Assembly (NCBI GenBank): GCA_006503475.1
Contig: RSEH01000210.1
Span: 22,287 to 86,286, forward strand
Reading direction: 5' to 3'
Origin: Stentor roeselii
Taxonomy: Eukaryota; Ciliophora; Heterotrichea; Heterotrichida; Stentoridae
DNA: 64,000 nucleotides
Made by a program: the position numbers and the translations under genes
The notes under the pieces: model-generated
Told to the model about the DNA's origin: nothing
Databases searched by the model: none
The model's input: only the letters and a program-made list of their open reading frames with translations
Part shown: positions 52,561 to 61,325 of the stretch, piece after piece
Layout of the letters: each line of letters starts with the position of its first letter
Numbering within the stretch: the first letter of the stretch is position 1

Positions 52561-54879
52561 TTAGTCTTTTTTGTTGTCTTCTGGAAGACTCTGGGTCTTT
52601 TTTGGGTCTTGGACTCGCTTTTCTTCTGCTGAAGTCAAAGACTCGGATTTTTTAGGATTTTGGGTTTTTGCAAAGTTTTTGAAAGGTTTTTTTTCCTGGG
52701 TTGAAGGGAATGGTGAAGATTTTTCTTTTGTTTCGAATGACTTGCTACGGGGTGAGAACTTTGAGTTGAATTTTTCTTTGATGTTTGGAGAACTGTTGAT
52801 ATCTCTGTTGTCTTTTTGGTGAACTGGCTGGAATGGTTTCTTTTCGAATGATTTGATGGTTTTCAAGTCGTTTTCTTGGAATTTCTGGTTTATGTCTTTG
52901 GTTTCAGGTGGAGGGGTCTTGTTGAAGTTGTTTCTTGTTGGTTTGTCTTGGTCGTTATTTGGAGTTTTCCAGTCTTTTCGGTCGTTTTGGTCTTTTTTCT
53001 GATGAAAGTTTCTTGGATTGTCGTATTTGAATCTTTTTTCTTTTGAGTCTCGATCTTGGAAGTCGTTATTCGGGCTTGATTCGTTTTTTTCTTGATGAAA
53101 GTTTCTTGATTTATCGTATTTGAATCTTTTTTCTTTTGAGTCTCGATCTTGGAAATTATTATTCGGGCTTGATTCGTTTTTTTCTTGATGAAAGTTTCTT
53201 GATTTATCATATTTAAATCTTTTTTCTTTCAAGTCTCGATCTTGGTAGTCGTTATTCGGGGTTGACTCGTTTTTTTCGATTTGGTCTTTTTTCTGATAAA
53301 AGTTTCTTGATTTATCATATTTAAATCTTTTTTCTTTCAAGTCTCGATCTTGGTAGTCGTTATTCGGGCTTGACTCGTTTTTTTCTTGAGGAAAGTTTCT
53401 GTTTTTTTGGTATTTTGGTTTTTCTTCAAAGTCTTGATCACGATTAGGGCTTTTTCGATAATTTCTTTCGTATTGGCCTTTTTCCTTATAAGAATTTCTG
53501 AATTTCTCGAATCTTTTATTTTTTTCATTTGAGTCTTGTGAATGACTCACGCTTCTGTGCTTTGAGTCTTTTGGATCTTGTTCTTCTTTGTCATTTGTTT
53601 CACTGAAACTTCTAGGCTTGTAGTTTTTATCTTTCCAGTTTTTTTTTTCATTGGAGTTTTGAACTTTTTCAGGGAATTTTCGGTTTTTTTGGTTCGGGTT
53701 GTTCGGATTTTTTGGGTTGTTCGGGTTGTTCGGATTTTTTCGATTGTTTGGATTCGCCCTGTTTTTTTCTGGCGTCTGTGGTTCGTGATTTTTATCGTTT
53801 GGTTTAGTGTTATGCTTGTCTTGCTTCTCTTCAGTTTTTTCTTTTTCTTCTTCAAGTTCAGGTTGTTTTTTCTCTTCGTTAGGCTCAGTTTTTTTTTCTT
53901 CAAGTTCAGACAGTTTTTTCTCTTCCTTAAATTCAGTTTTTTCTTTTTCTTCTTCAAGTTCAGGTTGTTTTTTCTCTTCCTTAAATTCAGTTTTTTCTTT
54001 TTCTTCATTAAGTCCAGGCAGTTTTTTCTCTTCTTTGATTTCAGTTTTTTCGTGTTTCTCATGTTCATTTTTTTCAAGTTGATCCTTTGATTCCTCCTTT
54101 TCTTTAGCTTCCTTCATTTCACTTCTATCTTTCCCATCATAATTTTCCTCAATTTCCTTTTTCACTTCCTTCACTTCAGACCGATCAATAATTTCCTCTT
54201 TCCCACCCAAACCAACTCCAGCCTCTTCATTTCCAAGATTTCCAACATTTTGTCCCTTACTCTCTAAAATATCCTTCTCCAATTCATTTTTCTTTAAACC
54301 CTTTCTACCCTCATTCAACTTTTTCCCTTTCTTCTGCTCAAAGCTATTATCCGGACTTTTCCTAGCCACATCCTTCCTATATTCAAAATTCCTTCCAGTC
54401 CTTTCTTCAAATTTCATATCTTCCACAAGTCCAAGCCAAATCGGGTCAAGTTTTTTTTCAACTTTCGCATCTTCCTCAGCTTTTTCTTTTGCCATCTGTT
54501 CAACCTTGAGTCGATTCTTTTCTTCAAGCATTTCAACTTTTTTATCAGCAGTGACCGCTCCAAGTTCGAAAGGTCTTCCAGCCATGACGACGACATTTCG
54601 AACGAAGTATCTTTTTAGCTTTGACATGGGCCTGCAGCTCTGAATGACGACCTTGTCTCCAACTCTGCAGAACTCTTCCTCGTCGTGCACGTGGAAAAGA
54701 CCTGTCCGGCTGTAGGTCTTTCTGTACTTTTGGTCGTAGAAGAATCGGTTCACTTTCACTGAGACTGTCTTCTTGCTTAGACCTGCTCTTACAACGGTGC
54801 CGTAAAGCTCTCGACCTGACTTCGCCAGTTTAAGGCTTCCTGATGTCAGAGGGTTTGCAAAGTTCCATATGCTTGACAT
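52561..54879 (-). CDS. MRPS17: mitochondrial-type ribosomal protein uS17 with ~650-residue disordered extension
   Basis: 772 residues. Residues ~22-105 are uS17: GTVVRAGLSKKTVSVKVNRF, KYRKTYSRTGLFHVHDEEEF, VGDKVVIQSCRPMSKLKRY. After a helical linker, residues ~150-772 are Lys/Glu/Asn/Ser-rich low complexity. They include ~18-residue units (KTEFKEEKKQPELEEE type), an Asn-Pro-rich stretch, and at least four copies of a 31-residue unit (DRDSKEKRFKYDKSRNF type). Ribosomal uS17m is normally about 100-160 residues. The single open frame shows that the extension is translated if the gene is intact. Location (mitochondrion) is inferred from the divergent, bacterial-like uS17 core. Confidence 0.82.
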   Translation of the reverse strand: MSSIWNFANPLTSGSLKLAKSGRELYGTVVRAGLSKKTVSVKVNRFFYDQKYRKTYSRTGLFHVHDEEEFCRVGDKVVIQSCRPMSKLKRYFVRNVVVMAGRPFELGAVTADKKVEMLEEKNRLKVEQMAKEKAEEDAKVEKKLDPIWLGLVEDMKFEERTGRNFEYRKDVARKSPDNSFEQKKGKKLNEGRKGLKKNELEKDILESKGQNVGNLGNEEAGVGLGGKEEIIDRSEVKEVKKEIEENYDGKDRSEMKEAKEKEESKDQLEKNEHEKHEKTEIKEEKKLPGLNEEKEKTEFKEEKKQPELEEEKEKTEFKEEKKLSELEEKKTEPNEEKKQPELEEEKEKTEEKQDKHNTKPNDKNHEPQTPEKNRANPNNRKNPNNPNNPKNPNNPNQKNRKFPEKVQNSNEKKNWKDKNYKPRSFSETNDKEEQDPKDSKHRSVSHSQDSNEKNKRFEKFRNSYKEKGQYERNYRKSPNRDQDFEEKPKYQKNRNFPQEKNESSPNNDYQDRDLKEKRFKYDKSRNFYQKKDQIEKNESTPNNDYQDRDLKEKRFKYDKSRNFHQEKNESSPNNNFQDRDSKEKRFKYDKSRNFHQEKNESSPNNDFQDRDSKEKRFKYDNPRNFHQKKDQNDRKDWKTPNNDQDKPTRNNFNKTPPPETKDINQKFQENDLKTIKSFEKKPFQPVHQKDNRDINSSPNIKEKFNSKFSPRSKSFETKEKSSPFPSTQEKKPFKNFAKTQNPKKSESLTSAEEKRVQDPKKTQSLPEDNKKD
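52985..53400 (-). repeat. in-gene 93-bp (31-codon) repeat of the uS17m tail
   Basis: The word TCGTATTTGAATC or TCATATTTAAATC starts at + strand 53021, 53114, 53207 and 53315: spacings 93, 93 and 108 bp. The last unit has a 5-codon insertion. Confidence 0.88.
53860..54060 (-). repeat. in-gene Lys/Glu repeat of the uS17m tail
   Basis: About four degenerate units near 54-60 bp long, coding EEKEKTEFKEEKKxPxL. Sequence between units drifts by small in-frame changes. Confidence 0.75.
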
Positions 54880-55424
54880 CTAATTTATATGAATAGGATT
54901 GCGCGGATTGGAGTTTTAGGATTTAGAGGGTTAATTGGGTTGTTTTGGGGGTGAAGGATTTGGAAGGTTTGGGAAGGGGTCTTGGAATTTGGATTGGGCT
55001 TTGAGAAGGTGTTAGGGTGAGTGGAAGGCTGATTGTGTAAATAGAGTTTGGAGTTAGATGATATTTGGGATTTTTTTTAATCAGAGTAAGTGGCTGGATA
55101 ATTCTTATTTGATATTGAGTATTTTATTTAGATTATCGCTTTGGTATTTTGGATGAGAAATGGAAATATTAAAAGGATTATATGTTAGGATTCTTTATGA
55201 AACAGATGTGGATGGATAATTCTTATTTGATATTGAGTATTTATAGATAATCGCTTTAGTATTTTGGATGAGAACTGGAAAATAAAAAGAATTTTTTTAT
55301 GTATTTACATAAGGACTTCATCTTAATCCATTCTCCCAATTAGTCATATTAAACCAAATTAATAGATAATTTTATTTATAAAAATTTATAGTCTTGAGAT
55401 GAACTCTGATCTCTTGTTCGTTTT
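54880..55424. other. intergenic region with dispersed direct repeat
   Basis: 545 bp. The first ~190 bp next to the uS17m start are strongly G-rich on the + strand (GGATTTAGAGGGTTAATTGGG), that is C/A-rich on the coding strand. Farther right lies the 118-bp-period direct repeat. No ORF or RNA gene. Confidence 0.5.
55095..55281. repeat. direct repeat, copies of 72 and 69 bp, period 118 bp
   Basis: Copies at 55095-55166 and 55213-55281 share TGGATAATTCTTATTTGATA, then TTGAGTATTT, and later GTATTTTGGATGAGAA.TGGAAA. The second copy lacks three or more bases in the middle. 46 bp of unrelated sequence separates them. Confidence 0.88.
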
Positions 55425-56792
55425 CTACATATAAGTCATTTTCAGCTGTAAGGATTCTTTAATTTTCTTCAAAACCCTCAAATTATAATCGATCGCCTCC
55501 AGTTCATCCAGTGTTCTCATTTCAAAAACCTTAAAAAGTGGTTCATCATAAGCAAAAACCGGCCTCTCTTGAAACCATCTAAAAAAATCCACAGAAAACG
55601 ATTCCTTTACATAAAGTCCGCATTTCTGCAACATTTCTACAAGTTCCTGAAACTGTTCAAAAACATATTCATGCCTTTTCAATCCATTTTCCACACTTTC
55701 CGAATTTTTTTTCACATAATATTTAACTTCTTCATGAAAAAACTTGATATGATTAAAGAAAAACCTGTTCAAAACAAGGATTCCTTCAAAATTTCCCATT
55801 TTTTCAATGATATTTTTTTCTTTCTCCATTTCCATCTCATTAAGTTTATGACAAACTTCAACAAAAGTGCTTTCAAAATGTTTAAATTCCAACTTCTGAT
55901 GTCTATCAATCTTTCCAATGCAAATCCCATAATACATATCAAACTGAGGAATAAGAATAGTATTCAACTCAAATTCCACTTTTTTATAAAACTTTTCAGG
56001 AATTTCTTGAAACTCTTTCTCAAAAACAAGACTTTTTTCCATAGAAAACTTGCAGTCTTTACTTTCAATATTCAAAACCATTAAAAACTGCTTCAAAACT
56101 TCAAGACTTTCAGGTAAAACTTCAAAGTTAAAATGCTGAAGAATAAACTTGCATTTAACATTTCTTCCAAAAACTGAAATTTCACATTTTATTCTCCTCA
56201 AGTTTTTTTTGGCTCTTGTGTTAAAGTAAAAAATAATCAAATTTTCCTTTACATCGACATTTATTTTAAACTTCTGAATGTCCTGTGTTATCAACGCAAC
56301 GTTTGAAGCTGTTTCACTTTTAAGCAGATTTTCTTCATCACTTTCGTTGTTAAGCGATTTGAAATCGCCAAAATTATTTGATTCTATATTTTCAATCTTT
56401 TTGTAAGATGATGACTTGACTGCTTCTGCGACTGGTATCGACTTGATTGAGATTCGTTTTAGACTGGAAGTATTTGGCAGAGGTTTCGCTTCTAAGCATT
56501 GAGAAGACCTTCGCTGAATTTTTTGATTTGTGTTGAATTTGAAATTCGGAAAATTTTCGAGGAGCGTTGATGGCCATGAATTTCTTTTGGAAGGTGCTGA
56601 GGATTGACTGTGTTTTAAGAAGAAGGCTGGAGATTCTAAGGTGATTGGGCAGGGGTTCTTGTTGGGTGGCTGGAATACTGGAGATTGTTGATGTGGGGAT
56701 TCTGGGCTTGATTTGATTGGTCCTGAAGTAGGAATAAATGATGTTGCTCGCCTGTTGAAAATTGTGCTTTGATCTAAATTTATAGTGTGCAT
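55425..56792 (-). CDS. unknown protein with helical C-terminal domain
   Basis: 455 residues. The first 150 are Ser/Pro/Asn-rich and probably disordered. From ~165 on, a strand-rich part (INVDVKENLIIFYFNTRAKK, IKCEISVFGRNVKCKFIL) is followed by long helices (EKNIIEKMGNFEGILVLNRFF, NGLKRHEYVFEQFQELVEML). No family is recognised; it seems ciliate-restricted, but that cannot be checked here. Codon use is like its neighbours. Confidence 0.6.
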   Translation of the reverse strand: MHTINLDQSTIFNRRATSFIPTSGPIKSSPESPHQQSPVFQPPNKNPCPITLESPAFFLKHSQSSAPSKRNSWPSTLLENFPNFKFNTNQKIQRRSSQCLEAKPLPNTSSLKRISIKSIPVAEAVKSSSYKKIENIESNNFGDFKSLNNESDEENLLKSETASNVALITQDIQKFKINVDVKENLIIFYFNTRAKKNLRRIKCEISVFGRNVKCKFILQHFNFEVLPESLEVLKQFLMVLNIESKDCKFSMEKSLVFEKEFQEIPEKFYKKVEFELNTILIPQFDMYYGICIGKIDRHQKLEFKHFESTFVEVCHKLNEMEMEKEKNIIEKMGNFEGILVLNRFFFNHIKFFHEEVKYYVKKNSESVENGLKRHEYVFEQFQELVEMLQKCGLYVKESFSVDFFRWFQERPVFAYDEPLFKVFEMRTLDELEAIDYNLRVLKKIKESLQLKMTYM

Positions 56793-57309
56793 ATTATATT
56801 TAAGTCAAAATTCCCTTAATTTATATAAAAAATGTAGAAAAATTCAATCTACAATGTTTAATACTCAAGGTACCTGTTTTCATCATTAAATATTCAAACT
56901 TCTCTTGTTGGTACTAATCTAAATTTACATCAGTTAAAAAAACCTCTGAACTAGTTCATATCACCTACAAAAAATTCAACATTCACATGAATAATACCAT
57001 TTCAGCTAAAATCTTCCAACCATATCATAAAACAAAACAAAAACCAACTCAAATGAAAAATTACTTTACTAATTAAATATCCTCATCCATATCTATCTAA
57101 CAAAACACCACCATCTATCCAAAATCCATCAACAAATAAAAATATTCTCATCCATATATAACAAACACCATCTTAACCAAATCTATCTACACATTAAAAT
57201 ACCTTCACCTATAAAAAACAAAACACCACCTTAACCAAAATCCATCTAAACCTAAAAAAATCCAAAAATCAACCTCAATATAAATCCCTAAACCCTAATT
57301 ATTCAATAA
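56793..57309. other. intergenic region with degenerate tandem repeat
   Basis: 517 bp between two - strand genes. About 57071-57262 holds the ~57-61 bp degenerate repeat; CCCTAAACCCTAATT at 57287-57301 is a telobox-like word. No ORF is called. Confidence 0.5.
57071..57262. repeat. degenerate tandem repeat, period about 57-61 bp
   Basis: ACAAAACACC or ACAAACACC starts at 57100, 57161 and 57218 (spacings 61 and 57), each followed by CCATCTATCCAAAATCCATC or CTTAACCAAATCTATC and then an ATTCTCATCCATAT-like segment. A partial copy precedes the first. Nearly G-free on the + strand. Confidence 0.75.
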
Positions 57310-57984
57310 TTAATTATAAACTTTTTCCAAATCTTCAACAACCTGCTTCTGAATTTCATGAATATTCGAAACTCTTTCCATAAGCATCTGTTCTTCTTTT
57401 CCAAGTTGAGTCATTTTTTCCTCGATTTGATTCCGTTTCAAGTTTTCAAGTTCAACTTTTTTATTATAAAAAAATCTTGCCTTCTGTTCTTTGATATCTT
57501 TCATAAGCTTGGCTCGTGCAGATCCCTGTTTATTGCTAAGAACAACAGCATCCTTCAACTTCCTATTATATCTTTTCTGTTCAATTATCTGTTGCTGAAT
57601 ATTCCTCTTGATATACTCTTTCCACCCCCTGACACGTTTTCCCATATTTTGTTTGATATTAAGTAGTTCCTGCTGGGTATAATTCATTTTTTCACTGTGA
57701 AAATTTCGATAAGACCTAAGACTATCCTTGATCTCAGTTAAAGTTTTCTGTTGTTTATCTTTTGTCAGGTTTTCATTGATTTTTCTATCAAGAGTCCTCT
57801 GCCGGGCCCTGTAAACTTCTTCGATTTTTTCTTTAGTCTCTTGAATTCTCCTTTGCGCTCTTTGTTCTTCAAATTTTATCATCCTTATTCGATTTTCTAT
57901 CAATTTTGTCTCTTCATCTATATTCGATCTCGCTTTCTTCGCATTGTTGAACACTGACCTGGTATCTGCGTATTCAAAGGACAT
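57310..57984 (-). CDS. coiled-coil protein, unknown
   Basis: 224 residues, almost one continuous basic coiled coil (FEEQRAQRRIQETKEKIEEV, RNIQQQIIEQKRYNRKLKD, NQIEEKMTQLGKEEQMLMER) with a short N-terminal segment (SFEYADTRSVFNNAKKARS). Typical of axonemal or basal-body components; family not recognised. It diverges from the NCBP3-like gene with 19 bp between start codons. Confidence 0.7.
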   Translation of the reverse strand: MSFEYADTRSVFNNAKKARSNIDEETKLIENRIRMIKFEEQRAQRRIQETKEKIEEVYRARQRTLDRKINENLTKDKQQKTLTEIKDSLRSYRNFHSEKMNYTQQELLNIKQNMGKRVRGWKEYIKRNIQQQIIEQKRYNRKLKDAVVLSNKQGSARAKLMKDIKEQKARFFYNKKVELENLKRNQIEEKMTQLGKEEQMLMERVSNIHEIQKQVVEDLEKVYN

Positions 57985-58003
57985 TATAACTACTGTTAAA
58001 TAA

Positions 58004-58594
58004 ATGGAAACAACCTGGGAAGCCGAGTATAAAAAGTTGAAAGAACGCGAGCAGAGGTTCAGTACTGGAGACTCGCTTCAATTAAACGACCCTGTAATTT
58101 GAACTCAGGAAGAAAGGACGAAGCAGAAGCAAAGAATGGAAAGATTTCAAACTACTAGTCAAGAAGTCGAGTACTGGGAAAAGTACCAAGACCCGAAGGG
58201 TGAAGTTAAAAAAGACAGTCTTTATATTTATGGAGTTGATTACTTGAGTACTAAGAAAATCATGGAGTACTTTCATTACTTTACACCTAGTAAAGTTATT
58301 TGGCTTAATGATACTTCTTGTAATGTTGTCTTTCCTAGTGATGAATATGCTCTTAATGCTTTGAATTCGTGTTGTTTGGAAAAAATTGAAGATGATAAGA
58401 ACTTTGAAAATATTAAAAGAACGGCCCTTGGGTATCAGGCGAATGATGAAGTTGTCCCGATTTTTATCAGGTTTACCACTGATGGAGATGTGAAAAGTGA
58501 AAACGTTAAAGCGAAAAATTCGAAGTATTATAAGTGGAAAAAATTTGGAGGGATTAAAAATAAACCGATTCACAGGAAGAAAAGATTTGATTAG
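58004..58594 (+). CDS. NCBP3: NCBP3-like cap-binding/RRM protein, two exons
   Basis: Exons 58004-58093 and 58109-58594, 191 residues. YIYGVDYLSTKKIMEYFHYF then VIWLNDTSCNVVFPSDEYA is the NCBP3 (ELG/C17orf85) RRM, in which W-L-D-D-T-S-C-N-V-V is diagnostic. NCBP3 binds the mRNA 5' cap with NCBP1 in animals. The intron contains an in-frame TGA; the ATG at 58136 would be used only if exon 1 were missed. Animal NCBP3 is about 600 residues, so this is close to the bare domain. The C-terminus is basic. Confidence 0.88.
58094..58108 (+). other. 15-nt intron, NCBP3 gene
   Basis: GTAATTTGAACTCAG, phase 0, in-frame TGA inside, A at position 10, ends CAG. Confidence 0.88.
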
Positions 58595-58759
58595 GTAATG
58601 AATGGAGGATTTTTTAGTGATTTTTGATAGATACCTGCTTTGAAGTTAATAAAATTTTAATATATAAGAAAATTATTTGATAGTTAACTAATAATAAGAA
58701 TTGTTTATCACTAATATGTTTTCAGCACTATTCAAATACCTTCAAGACTTGTTATAATA

Positions 58760-59566
58760 ATGAAAAGAGAGCTGAGAATGGTTCTAGACAAGTACAAGAT
58801 CTACAACCCTGACAACGTCAAGCCGAACCACTTAAACTCAGACCCTTCAGAAGTCCTTCAAAAAAATCCAAAGTTTCAATACCTATCCTCCCGTCTTTTC
58901 GAGTTCTGCAACGACAAAATCTCAGATTTTTCAGTATCAAGCCACTTTTCATTCCAATTCAAAAGAACCTTATTCAGGACATTAGGTTCTCTTTTAAACG
59001 AAGTGATCATGACGAAAGACCTAGAGCAACAACAAGCTTTACTAGGAAGGGTCTACGACTGGTACTTTCTAAAAATCGGAATTCCTAATCTGCGAAGTCC
59101 AGTCAAACCAGACATCAGAACAATTCGACAAAAACCTCAGAATTCCAGTCCTTCCTTCGAAAAAGAAGAAAAAACTAAAGACTTTTGCATGCTTGTTGAA
59201 AACTCAAAGCAAGACTTTTCAATCACCCGAAGCAAAATATTCAGTAGACAAAAGCAGATCGCTTATAAAGGAATTTCAATGTCAAGTACTCCTCAACCTT
59301 ATGATATAGGAACTCCTGAGATTTTCAGTCAAAAACAAGAAAGTTCTGGAAAATCTTGGGGAATTCAAGGGAAAAGTTATAGAAAAGGACATTCTTTCAA
59401 CTATAGTTTTGATAAAGGGATTGAAAAACTTCAGGATTTCTCGAAATACGGAAGAAACTTTGAATTCAAAACTCGACAAAGAGTCCCCAATAGCGACGAC
59501 TTGACGATAACAGCGCCGATAGTAAAAGTATATGAAAAAAGAAGTTACTTGAAAAACTTTTCATGA
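58760..59566 (+). CDS. unknown protein with helical N-terminal domain
   Basis: 268 residues. The first ~110 (LRMVLDKYKIYNPDNVKPNH, FQYLSSRLFEFCNDKISDF, SLLNEVIMTKDLEQQQALLG) look like a compact helical domain; the rest is Ser/Lys-rich and disordered (SYRKGHSFNYSFDKG). No family is recognised. It is complete, with its stop 50 bp from the convergent kinase gene stop. Confidence 0.6.
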   Translation: MKRELRMVLDKYKIYNPDNVKPNHLNSDPSEVLQKNPKFQYLSSRLFEFCNDKISDFSVSSHFSFQFKRTLFRTLGSLLNEVIMTKDLEQQQALLGRVYDWYFLKIGIPNLRSPVKPDIRTIRQKPQNSSPSFEKEEKTKDFCMLVENSKQDFSITRSKIFSRQKQIAYKGISMSSTPQPYDIGTPEIFSQKQESSGKSWGIQGKSYRKGHSFNYSFDKGIEKLQDFSKYGRNFEFKTRQRVPNSDDLTITAPIVKVYEKRSYLKNFS

Positions 59567-59616
59567 ATTTTAATAAGAATTCGCTATTAAATGAAAAAAT
59601 CATAAATAAAAAACCT

Positions 59617-60630
59617 TCAGATTTGTAAGAAAGGTTTAAAAGAATACTCTGCAAAATCATTAGGAACTGGTTTTGATAATGAAGAGACTTTTCTTCTTTT
59701 CTTATTCACGTATTGATGGTCAAAATTTTCACTTTTTTCTGGAACGAAATGCGCCTTGGCCTCGAATTTCGTAATCTGCTCGATATTCACATCACTGAGC
59801 CAAGGATGATTCCAGATTTCTTCAATTCCAGAAAAACCAAGCCGCTGTTGCGGCTTCCTCTTAAGCAGTTTATTGCAGAACCTAGCAGATTCTAAAGACC
59901 ACCCTTCAGGTACACAGTTTTCATCGATTTTCACCTGCCGAGCAAGGATATCTTCTCGAATGTCTTTTCTATTGACACCTCTATAAGGCCTCTGCTCGAA
60001 CATCGCCTCATACAAAATGACTCCTAAAGCGAAAAAATCAGAAATAAAGCCGTGGTTTTGACGGCAAATGACTTCTGGAGCCATATATCCAGGAGTCCCT
60101 GCAGTTTCAGTAGAGTTGTTTTCTTTATACAAACAAGAAGTCCCAAAATCAGTTAAAAAAGCGTAACCTTTGCTGTCAAGTAAAATGTTTTCAGGTTTTA
60201 CGTCTTTATGAATGATGCCCTGAGAGTGAAGATAATGAAGGGCTTGAACTATGCATATTAAAATAAATTTTATTTCAGGTTCAGTGAACTTTTTTTTAGT
60301 CATATGAAAACGTAGGTCGCCTCCTAATTTTAAATCAAGGCCAAGGTAAAGCTTTTTATCGTCTTGGAAGGCAAAGTGGATGTTTATGATAAAACGATTT
60401 CTGAGGATTGAAAGAATGCTTCTTTCTTTTAGTACTGATGTCAGGGCGTCTTTTGATGGAATTTCTTCCTTTATGAAAATTTTTAATGCCAGGCAAGTTC
60501 GGGACTTTTTGTGGATTACTTGCCAGACCGTTCCTAAAGCTCCTCGTCCTATTGGCTTTAAGAACTCGAAGTCGGACTTGCTGATTGTTTCAAATGATTC
60601 TGGCTCGTCTCGAGGATGGCAACCTCCCAT
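59617..60630 (-). CDS. AGC-type Ser/Thr kinase, N-terminally acylated (STK32-like)
   Basis: 337 residues starting MGGCHPRDEPE: Gly2 myristoylation and Cys4 palmitoylation are likely. Gly loop GRGALG at 28-33, ATP Lys50 in LALK, catalytic HKDVKPEN at 141-148, DFG at 161-163, and GTPGYMAPEV in the activation segment. All catalytic residues are present; HKD instead of HRD suggests activation-loop phosphorylation is not needed. An AGC-like C-tail follows. STK32/YANK kinases share the MGGN-type start. It probably acts at a membrane. Confidence 0.88.
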   Translation of the reverse strand: MGGCHPRDEPESFETISKSDFEFLKPIGRGALGTVWQVIHKKSRTCLALKIFIKEEIPSKDALTSVLKERSILSILRNRFIINIHFAFQDDKKLYLGLDLKLGGDLRFHMTKKKFTEPEIKFILICIVQALHYLHSQGIIHKDVKPENILLDSKGYAFLTDFGTSCLYKENNSTETAGTPGYMAPEVICRQNHGFISDFFALGVILYEAMFEQRPYRGVNRKDIREDILARQVKIDENCVPEGWSLESARFCNKLLKRKPQQRLGFSGIEEIWNHPWLSDVNIEQITKFEAKAHFVPEKSENFDHQYVNKKRRKVSSLSKPVPNDFAEYSFKPFLQI

Positions 60631-61094
60631 TTAATATATAATGAATGGCCTTTAATTTTAAGTAAGTAGGATTTAAATGCAGTATTTCTGAAGGTTTTTT
60701 TTTAAGATGGAATTTTGAGTAGAATTGATGTTGGGTTTAACTTGGTGGATGAGAGAATCAAAAGATTTGGTTTAGGATTTTTGAATTTTGCTTGGATTCA
60801 CTTATATATAAAAATGGTAAATTTATTTAGAAAACTGTAAATAATAGCTTATTAATATAGCGAGTTTGATGCCTGCGATAATCTGAAACATTCAAAATAT
60901 CTCTCATAATCCGAATTAAAATACTTCAAAATTCAAAAATTCACCAGATATTAATTACTTTGATTACATTCATAAAAGATTCCAACTTTACACTTAAAAA
61001 ATAATGAATCTAAACATTAAAAAACATAAAAAACTATTTCTCTCCAAATAATAAAACCCTTTCCCTCTCCAAAACTTCTCAAAATAATCTATAA
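60631..61094. other. divergent intergenic region
   Basis: 464 bp shared upstream region of the AGC kinase (-) and the small gene at 61095 (+). Left part G-rich, right part A/C-rich on the + strand (CCCTTTCCCTCTCC near 61052). The G-poor-leader rule holds for both. No RNA gene seen. Confidence 0.5.
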
Positions 61095-61319
61095 ATGTCC
61101 GACCCCAAGCGCCTCGCCTCAGATCTCGAAGAAGCATTTTCAACCAACAACATTCCGAAACTAACATCAATCCTAAAGCAAATCCACTCCGAAGCCGGTT
61201 CACTAAAACTGAGTCTAACCCCAAGCCAAGTATTATCACTTCATCCATCATCAGTTCATTCCTCCGAACTATTACAAAGCAACCTATCAAAATCATATTA
61301 CTTCTCAAATCTCCGATAA
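61095..61319 (+). CDS. small protein, unknown
   Basis: 74 residues: MSDPKRLASDLEEAFSTNN, a helix, then LKLSLTPSQVLSLHPSS. The start has the typical CTATAAATG context after a G-poor leader, and codon use is normal, which is why it is called real although short. The stop is 6 bp from the stop of the convergent mL54 gene. No domain is recognised. A longer antisense frame over it is rejected. Confidence 0.55.
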   Translation: MSDPKRLASDLEEAFSTNNIPKLTSILKQIHSEAGSLKLSLTPSQVLSLHPSSVHSSELLQSNLSKSYYFSNLR

Positions 61320-61325
61320 GCAATT

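Noticed and set aside
52985-53400. Regularly spaced repeats that could suggest a CRISPR array
   Set aside because: The 93-bp units are coding, in frame and without unique spacers; the genome is eukaryotic.
60994-61323. 109-codon - strand frame over the small gene at 61095
   Set aside because: Poor start context and Phe/Leu/Arg-rich shadow composition; it would also overlap the mL54 3' end flank.
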